Below, piece after piece: positions 34,818 to 39,950 of a DNA stretch of 39,950 nt. The notes beneath the pieces were generated by a model that saw only the letters and a list, made by a program, of their open reading frames with translations, did not search any database and was not told the DNA's origin. The position numbers and the translations under genes are program-made. Numbering within the stretch: position 1 is the stretch's first letter; the number at the start of each line of letters is the position of its first letter. This DNA is from Halieaceae bacterium (GTDB lineage Bacteria > Pseudomonadota > Gammaproteobacteria > Pseudomonadales > Halieaceae), in the NCBI GenBank assembly GCA_024640505.1, contig JAHEEV010000027.1, forward strand, positions 1 through 39,950, written 5' to 3'.

Positions 34818-36938
34818 TTACTTAACCTTCTGTTTATCTTCTCTATTACCTGTGTGAACTGCGTAGGCCTGCTGTTTGAGCAGGAGTGCATCCACCAGCA
34901 CGTTGCCGGCCTCGGTCAGCAGCACGTCAGGCATTTCCTCATCGTCGGTGTCCGCCGCCTCGTCAAGCGCCTCGTCTTCCTCGTCAAGGGCATCGTTCTC
35001 CAGGGAAGCCAGCGGTTCTTCACCCCTGGCGACGCGGCGCTTGTTTTCGATCAGCAGGGCCTTGCTCTCCTGACTCTCCCGCAGCGCTATCCGCTCCGCC
35101 TCCTTGAGCGGGAGCTCCTTGATCTCCCGGGTTTGCTGCGCCAGCCCGATCTGCTCTTCAAGGAAGACAAAGTCGGGATTGCTGGTGCTGCGTTCCTCGA
35201 AAAGCGTGCCCAGACGGGGTACCACGGACGACAGGTCCTCATAGCGACGGTGGCGCACCGGGTTGATCTGGTCCCAGTCCAGCGCGTGGTCCAGGGAGCT
35301 CTCACCGATTTCCTCGGGATCGTACAGCGAGGGGAAAACCACATCCGGCACCACACCACGATGCTGGGTGCTCTCGCCGGAAATGCGATAGAACTTGCTT
35401 TCGGTGACTTTCAGCTGACCTTCAGTGAGGGGAACCATGGTCTGCACGGTGCCCTTGCCGAAAGAGCGGTCCCCGACGATGATGCCCCGTTCATAATCCT
35501 GTATGGCACCCGCAAAAATCTCTGAGGCCGAGGCGCTGAGGCGGTTGATCAACACCACCAGCGGGCCCTCGTAGTAATCGGTTTTCAATCGTTTACCATC
35601 GCGCCATACCCGGCGGGACGAGTGACGAATCTGCACCGTGGGTCCGTACTCGATAAACAGACCGGTGAGTTCATTGGCCTCCTGGAGTGAACCACCGCCG
35701 TTGTTGCGCAGATCCACCAGGATGCCGTCGACGCCTTCCGCCTGCAGCTCACCGAGCAGTTTCCTCACATCCCGGGTGGTGCTCTTGTACTCCTTGTCGC
35801 CGCGGCGCATGGCGTCGAAATCGATATAGAAAGCGGGAATGTCGATCACGCCCACTTTCAATACCTGGTCGCCATTGGGTATTTCCAGAATCTCTTTCTG
35901 CGCTGACTGTTCCTCAAGTTTCACCTGGTTACGCACGATCGTAATGACCTTGCGCTGGTCGGTCGTCTTGGACTTGGCGGGGATGACTTCGAGGCGAACC
36001 GTAGAGTCTTTGGGGCCGCGAATCAGTTCCACCACTTCGTCCAGGCGCCAGCCGATGACATCCTCGATCTCGCCGTCCTCGCCCTGGCCCACGCCCACGA
36101 TACGATCCGAGGGGTGCAACTCACCCTGTTTGTCAGCCGGTCCCTTGGGCACCAGCCTTGCGACCTTGGTGTACTCGTCTTCCAGTTGCAGCACCGCACC
36201 GATACCCTCCAGTGAAAGGCTCATGTTGATATTGAAGTTCTCGGAGCGCCGCGGTGAAAAATAGTTGGTGTGCGGGTCGTAGAGTTCCGTGAGGGCGTTT
36301 GCATAAATCTGGAAAACGTCCTGCTCGTTGTACTGCTGAACCCGCTTGAGCTGGTTGCTGTAGCGTTTGACCAGGGTGGGGGCGATCTCCTCCTGTTCCT
36401 TTTCGGCGAGCTTGAGGCTCAGCACCTGGTTTTTCAGGTGCAGGCGCCAGCGCTCGTCGAGTTCGGCCTGCCTGGTCGCCCACTGCCGTTCCTCGGTATC
36501 CAGTAGATAGGATTCTTCCCGATCGAAATTCATTGCGGCAACGGTCTCGGGCAGTGTTTCGACAACCTGTTCGAGGCGGTTCTCAAGACGTTGCTGGAAG
36601 CGGTTGAAGATAAAAAAGCCGGCGTCCAGTTTGCCTTTGGGAAGCTGGTCGTCCATCACGGTGCGATATTTTTCGAACTCTTCGATATCGGCAGCAAGGA
36701 AAAACATCTTGGCGCCGTCGAGCCTGGCAATGTAATTGTCCAGGTGCTGGGAAGAGAGCTGGTCGTTGTACTCCAGCTTGGCGTAGTGGCGCTCCTCCAG
36801 TGTCTCGACCAGTTCGATGATGGTCTCCCGCTGGGTATCGGAATATTCGATCAGGGACCAGGCGGGGAGTGACAGGGTGGCCCACGAGAGGGTGGCCAAA
36901 AGCGGCAGGAGGGCCTTGACGGGTGGCAGCATGTTCAA
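34818..36938 (-). CDS. prc: Tail-specific protease Prc
   Basis: A 706-residue periplasmic carboxy-terminal processing protease that degrades or trims envelope proteins, for example murein hydrolases. A signal peptide covers about the first 28 residues. The N-terminal helical part, a PDZ domain (about 240-330, with LEGIGAVLQLEDEYTKV and LVPKGPADKQGEL) and the Ser/Lys protease core follow. The catalytic dyad is probably Ser470 in RLSASASEIF and Lys495 in FGKGTVQT, 25 residues apart as in Escherichia coli. VDLRNNGGGSLQEA is also typical. The C-terminal domain contains a very acidic stretch (DEEDEALDEAADTDDEE) not universal in the family. It converges on cysG. Confidence 0.94.
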   Translation of the reverse strand: MNMLPPVKALLPLLATLSWATLSLPAWSLIEYSDTQRETIIELVETLEERHYAKLEYNDQLSSQHLDNYIARLDGAKMFFLAADIEEFEKYRTVMDDQLPKGKLDAGFFIFNRFQQRLENRLEQVVETLPETVAAMNFDREESYLLDTEERQWATRQAELDERWRLHLKNQVLSLKLAEKEQEEIAPTLVKRYSNQLKRVQQYNEQDVFQIYANALTELYDPHTNYFSPRRSENFNINMSLSLEGIGAVLQLEDEYTKVARLVPKGPADKQGELHPSDRIVGVGQGEDGEIEDVIGWRLDEVVELIRGPKDSTVRLEVIPAKSKTTDQRKVITIVRNQVKLEEQSAQKEILEIPNGDQVLKVGVIDIPAFYIDFDAMRRGDKEYKSTTRDVRKLLGELQAEGVDGILVDLRNNGGGSLQEANELTGLFIEYGPTVQIRHSSRRVWRDGKRLKTDYYEGPLVVLINRLSASASEIFAGAIQDYERGIIVGDRSFGKGTVQTMVPLTEGQLKVTESKFYRISGESTQHRGVVPDVVFPSLYDPEEIGESSLDHALDWDQINPVRHRRYEDLSSVVPRLGTLFEERSTSNPDFVFLEEQIGLAQQTREIKELPLKEAERIALRESQESKALLIENKRRVARGEEPLASLENDALDEEDEALDEAADTDDEEMPDVLLTEAGNVLVDALLLKQQAYAVHTGNREDKQKVK

Positions 36939-36971
36939 AATCGATTCACCTTGATCTAGGGAAAGTGTCTA

Positions 36972-36999
36972 AGTGTACCCCCCCGGGGGGCTGCGTCAA
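36972..36999 (-). promoter_or_regulatory. Probable prc promoter with a C/G-palindromic spacer
   Basis: On the minus strand TTGACG (36994-36999) and TACACT (36972-36977) are separated by 16 bases. Thirteen of the spacer bases are C6G7, a self-complementary tract. The expected start is about 27 bases before the prc ATG, which has an AAGGTGA ribosome site. Confidence 0.55.
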
Positions 37000-37046
37000 A
37001 GTTAGAGGGCAGGCCTGTCCAAAAGTTCTGCTGCGCAGGTCACACA

Positions 37047-38261
37047 TCAGGTCCCCTCTCGCGGCAGTCCCAGGGAGAGCGTCGCACAAATGCCCAGGAA
37101 TAGCGTGGAGATCCACAGGCAGGCCTCCAGCCCGTGGGCCTGGTAGACCCAGCCCGAGAGCACGGTACCCAGCAGGCGCCCCATGGCGTTGGCCATATAG
37201 TAAAAGCCCACGTCCAACGAAACCCCATCCTCCTTGGCATAACTGACGATCAGGAAGCTGTGCAACGAGGAGTTGACCGCGAACAGGGCGCCGAACAGCA
37301 GCAACCCCCCCAATAGTGCCGGCTGTGGATCAGCGCCGGCGTCCAGCGCAAGGGCTATGGCTGCAGGGGTCACCGACAGCAGCAGCGACCAGCGAAAGGC
37401 GGCACCGCCGCCCGGCACACTACCGTCGCGCGCCGTGGTCAATCGCGGCGCAAGTGCCTGTACTATCCCGTAGCCGATGATCCACAGGGCCAGAAAACCG
37501 CCCACCTGCCAATGGTGCCAGCCCAATACGGTGGCGAGATAAACCGGCAGAGCGACAACGAACCATACGTCCCTGGCGGCGAATAAAAACAGCCGCGCCG
37601 CAGACAGTGTGTTGACTGCCGGGCTTTTCGAGAAGATATCGGTGAACCGGGGGCGCGATTTTGCCCTGCCCAGGTCCTGTCGCAGGAAAAGTAGGCTCAG
37701 CAGCCACGTCACCGCCAGCGCGCCGGCCATGGCAGCGACGGCCCCCCTGAATCCCAGCAGGGTGAGCAGGGCACCCCCGAGGAAAAAACCGGCGCCCTTG
37801 AGTGTGTTTTTGGACCCGGTAAGCAGGGCCACCCATCGGAACAGTGCGCCCTCCGCCCCCCTGGGAATCAGCAGTTTGATGGCGCTCTTGGCGCTCATCT
37901 TGTTCAGGTCCTTGGCGATGCCCGATAGCGCCTGTGCGGCCATCACCCAGGGCACGGTGAGCCAGGTCGCCGGCACCAGGAGCATGCCGAGCGCGGCCAC
38001 CTGCAGGGCCAGACCCGCCTGCATGGTGCGATTGAGGCCCAGGTGTGCGCCTAACCAGCCTCCCAGCAGGTTGGTCACCACACCAAAAAACTCGTAAAAC
38101 AGGAACAGCAGCGCTATATCCAGCGGGCTGTATCCGAGTTCGTGGAAGTGCAGCACGACCAGCATACGCAGGGCGCCGTCCGTGAGGGTGAACGCCCAGT
38201 AGTTGCCGGTGATGACCAGGTACTGGCGGACTTCAGGCGACAGGCCCGCGAGTGTTGACAA
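37047..38261 (-). CDS. arsJ: Organoarsenical efflux permease ArsJ (MFS)
   Basis: A 404-residue major-facilitator protein with about 12 hydrophobic segments. ArsJ exports 1-arseno-3-phosphoglycerate, made by its partner GAPDH, so that arsenate leaves the cell. The conserved blocks are YLVITGNYWAFTLTDGALRM (near 16-35), LFLFYEFFGVVTNLLGGWLG, ALSGIAKDLNKMSAKSAIK, LTGSKNTLKGAGFFLGG and FAARDVWFVVALPVYL, as I recall for ArsJ. I chose the TTG at 38261: it has a strong AGGAGG site and lies 2 bases after the gap stop; the ATG at 38327 would overlap gap by 64 bases. The pair gap-arsJ is the known arsenate-resistance arrangement, but no arsR, arsB or arsC is in view. Confidence 0.88.
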   Translation of the reverse strand: MSTLAGLSPEVRQYLVITGNYWAFTLTDGALRMLVVLHFHELGYSPLDIALLFLFYEFFGVVTNLLGGWLGAHLGLNRTMQAGLALQVAALGMLLVPATWLTVPWVMAAQALSGIAKDLNKMSAKSAIKLLIPRGAEGALFRWVALLTGSKNTLKGAGFFLGGALLTLLGFRGAVAAMAGALAVTWLLSLLFLRQDLGRAKSRPRFTDIFSKSPAVNTLSAARLFLFAARDVWFVVALPVYLATVLGWHHWQVGGFLALWIIGYGIVQALAPRLTTARDGSVPGGGAAFRWSLLLSVTPAAIALALDAGADPQPALLGGLLLFGALFAVNSSLHSFLIVSYAKEDGVSLDVGFYYMANAMGRLLGTVLSGWVYQAHGLEACLWISTLFLGICATLSLGLPREGT

Positions 38262-38263
38262 GG

Positions 38264-39274
38264 CTATGCCTCCTGCACGCCCGCCGCCAATCGCAACAAC
38301 TCCGCGGAGCGGTTGGCGTAACCCCACTCGTTGTCGTACCAGGCATAGATCTTCACCTGGGTATCATTGATGACGCGGGTGGACAACGCGTCGATGACGC
38401 AGGAGTGCGGGTCGGTGCGGTAGTCGCTGGATACCAGCGGCCGTTCCTCGAAACCCATGATTCCGCGCAACGAGCCCTCTGCGGCGCTGCGGAGCAGGGC
38501 ATTCACTTCGTCGGCGGAGGTCCCGCGGGGCACTTCGAGCACCACGTCGGTCAGGGACGCGTTAGCCAGGGGTACGCGGATGGCCTGACCGTCGATCCGC
38601 CCCTGCAATTGGGGAAATATCCCGACAATGGCCGTGGCCGAGCCTGTCGTGGTGGGGATCAGGCTCATGCTGCAAGCCCGGGCGCGGCGCAGATCCTTGT
38701 GATGCTGGTCCAGGATGCTCTGGGTATTGGTGATGTCATGGATAGTCGTGAAAGAACAGTGGCTGATGCCTATTTCTTCATAAATTACTTTAACAATTGG
38801 CGCTAAGCAGTTGGTGGTACAGGAGGCGGCCGTCACGACTTGATGTAGTTTCTCATCGTAGATGTGCTCATTGACGCCCATCACGATATTGGGAACCCCC
38901 GCCTCGTTGACCGGGGCTGTGACCACCACGCGGGGTACGCCCTGGTCCAGGTAGGGCTGGAGGGCGGTGAGGCTTCTGAACTTGCCGGACGCTTCAAGTA
39001 CGACGTCACAGCTGGACCAGTCAGTCTCCTCCAGCGCGAGGTTCCGGCTGGTGGTGGTCCGGTGGCTCCCGAAAGCCAGCGTGTCTCCGTCCACGACCGC
39101 CCCGTGGTCCCAGCGCCCATGGACCGAGTCGAATTCCAGCAGGTGGGAGAGAGAGGCCGCGTCACCGGCGGGTTCGTTGATGTGCACGACCTGCATATCA
39201 TCCCGGTGCCGGGCGGCGCGCATGACCAGTCTGCCCATGCGGCCAAACCCGTTGATTCCAATGCTGATTGCCAT
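38264..39274 (-). CDS. gap: ArsJ-associated glyceraldehyde-3-phosphate dehydrogenase
   Basis: A 336-residue GAPDH. With phosphate the reaction yields 1,3-bisphosphoglycerate; with arsenate it yields the unstable 1-arseno-3-phosphoglycerate that ArsJ exports. The NAD motif INGFGRMGRLVMRA is at 7-20, the catalytic Cys152 in SCTTNCLAP and His179 in TTIHDITNTQ; HLLEFDSVHGRW and AWYDNEWGYANR are complete. The HKDLRRARA loop is GAPDH-typical. I chose the ATG at 39274, with AGGA upstream, over the in-frame start at 39331. It is 2 bases ahead of arsJ. The role in arsenate handling is inferred from this pairing; it may also serve glycolysis if it is the only GAPDH. Confidence 0.9.
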   Translation of the reverse strand: MAISIGINGFGRMGRLVMRAARHRDDMQVVHINEPAGDAASLSHLLEFDSVHGRWDHGAVVDGDTLAFGSHRTTTSRNLALEETDWSSCDVVLEASGKFRSLTALQPYLDQGVPRVVVTAPVNEAGVPNIVMGVNEHIYDEKLHQVVTAASCTTNCLAPIVKVIYEEIGISHCSFTTIHDITNTQSILDQHHKDLRRARACSMSLIPTTTGSATAIVGIFPQLQGRIDGQAIRVPLANASLTDVVLEVPRGTSADEVNALLRSAAEGSLRGIMGFEERPLVSSDYRTDPHSCVIDALSTRVINDTQVKIYAWYDNEWGYANRSAELLRLAAGVQEA

Positions 39275-39302
39275 CGTCCTGATTCCTTTGGGCCGAGGGG
39301 GG

Positions 39303-39331
39303 ATTGGAGCAGTGAAATGTGACAGTTTCAA
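39303..39331 (-). promoter_or_regulatory. Possible gap-arsJ promoter
   Basis: On the minus strand TTGAAA (39326-39331) and TCCAAT (39303-39308) are 17 bases apart, giving a leader of about 25 bases before the gap ATG. No ArsR-type palindrome is obvious in the 137-base gap shared with the divergent crotonase gene. Confidence 0.4.
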
Positions 39332-39411
39332 GGCAATCGATAAGTATTCGAACCCGCCACATGGCTGGGTTAAAGTCTCTACCTGTCTGGCACCTCAACC
39401 GGGAGAACACA

Positions 39412-39950
39412 ATGGAACTCAATACCATGACCTACCAGGTCGACGGTCGCGTCGCACGCATCACCCTTAACCGGCCGGAACGCGGCAATGGCATTACCAT
39501 GGAGATGCCCCGGGAGCTGGCCTGGTGCGTGGAGCAGGCGGATATCAACCCTGCCGTCCATGTGATTGCCCTGAGCGGCAATGGGAATGGTTTCTGTGGT
39601 GGCTACGACCTCGTGGCCTCTGCGGAGCAGGGACTCGAAGGGCAGTTCTCCAGTGCGGGTGAGGAGGGCACCGTGCTGTCAGGCGAGGTTCAGGGGAAAA
39701 ACCACGATCCGTCCCGCACCTGGGATCCGATGACCGACTACCAGATGATGTCGCGCAACGTTAAAGGTTTCATGAGCCTCTTCCACGCCGACAAGCCGGT
39801 ACTGTGCAAGGTGCATGGGTTCTGTGTGGCCGGTGGCACGGATATGGCGCTGTGCAGCGACCTGCTGGTGATAGAGGACGCAGCCAAGATCGGGTATCCG
39901 CCCGCCAGAGTCTGGGGCAGCCCCACCACATCCCTGTGGGCTTTCCGCAT
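39412..39950 (+). CDS. Enoyl-CoA hydratase/crotonase-family protein (3' end cut)
   Basis: The first 179 codons of a crotonase-family enzyme; the gene runs past the right edge. Crotonases bind acyl-CoA and stabilise an enolate; many hydrate enoyl-CoA in fatty-acid breakdown. Visible are VARITLNRPERGNGIT (about 14-29), the first oxyanion-hole block NGFCGGYDL, and the second, CKVHGFCVAGGTDMALCSDLLV (about 138-159), followed by KIGYPPARVWGSPTT. A 40-residue insert with WDPMTDYQMMSRN lies between the two blocks, as in a subgroup common in actinobacteria and marine proteobacteria. The ATG has a GGGAG site. The substrate is unknown. It is divergent from gap. Confidence 0.88.
   Translation, partial: MELNTMTYQVDGRVARITLNRPERGNGITMEMPRELAWCVEQADINPAVHVIALSGNGNGFCGGYDLVASAEQGLEGQFSSAGEEGTVLSGEVQGKNHDPSRTWDPMTDYQMMSRNVKGFMSLFHADKPVLCKVHGFCVAGGTDMALCSDLLVIEDAAKIGYPPARVWGSPTTSLWAFR

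Overview
The window looks like chromosome of a heterotrophic, aerobic, moderately high-GC gammaproteobacterium. The strongest evidence is gene order: rluE-nudJ-mnmA-hflD-purB facing icd, then clpS-clpA, infA, bpt-aat-trxB, and ftsK-lolA-rarA ... crcB-serS-cysG. This is a classic gammaproteobacterial neighbourhood, and the presence of bpt next to aat resembles Pseudomonas and marine oligotrophs more than enterics. The added carbon-assimilation genes suggest a marine lineage of the OM60/NOR5 (Halieaceae) type, but that placement is inference.

Layout. 1-3.0 kb: a visibly more A+T-rich end of what looks like a surface-sugar locus (GT2 glycosyltransferase, an SDR epimerase-like protein lacking the usual catalytic Tyr, an HpcH/HpaI aldolase-like protein). 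3.2-4.6 kb: a possible 39-residue membrane peptide, a globin-like protein and a DUF599 membrane protein. 4.6-12.8 kb: an ethylmalonyl-CoA (EMC) pathway cluster. The minus-strand operon mcd-mch-ecm-meaB-mcl encodes methylsuccinyl-CoA dehydrogenase, mesaconyl-CoA hydratase, ethylmalonyl-CoA mutase, its G-protein chaperone and (methyl)malyl-CoA lyase; a divergent mcl2-like gene encodes a probable malyl-CoA thioesterase. 12.8-18.6 kb: minus-strand housekeeping operon (rluE, nudJ, mnmA, hflD, purB, a RoxA-type ribosomal oxygenase, a DUF7931-like protein). 18.8-34.8 kb: the conserved core, with galE placed between rarA and crcB. 34.8-38.3 kb: prc (tail-specific protease), arsJ. 38.3-39.3 kb: the ArsJ-partner GAPDH. 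39.4 kb to the end: a crotonase-family gene cut by the window edge.

How the genes work together. The EMC genes would convert (2R)-ethylmalonyl-CoA through methylsuccinyl-, mesaconyl- and methylmalyl-CoA to glyoxylate plus propionyl-CoA, and then malyl-CoA to malate; this allows growth on acetate-level substrates without isocitrate lyase. Crotonyl-CoA carboxylase/reductase, the epimerase and propionyl-CoA carboxylase are not in the window. ClpS, ClpA, Bpt and Aat are the recognition and tagging parts of the bacterial N-degron route. GAPDH plus ArsJ form a two-step arsenate detoxification pair, here with no other ars gene in view.

Non-coding features of note: a good sigma70-type promoter and overlapping inverted repeat in front of the EMC operon; two hairpins with T-runs and a tandem 46-bp REP-like repeat between bpt and infA; and a C/G palindrome filling the spacer of the probable prc promoter. 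I saw no tRNA, rRNA, CRISPR array, insertion sequence or prophage.
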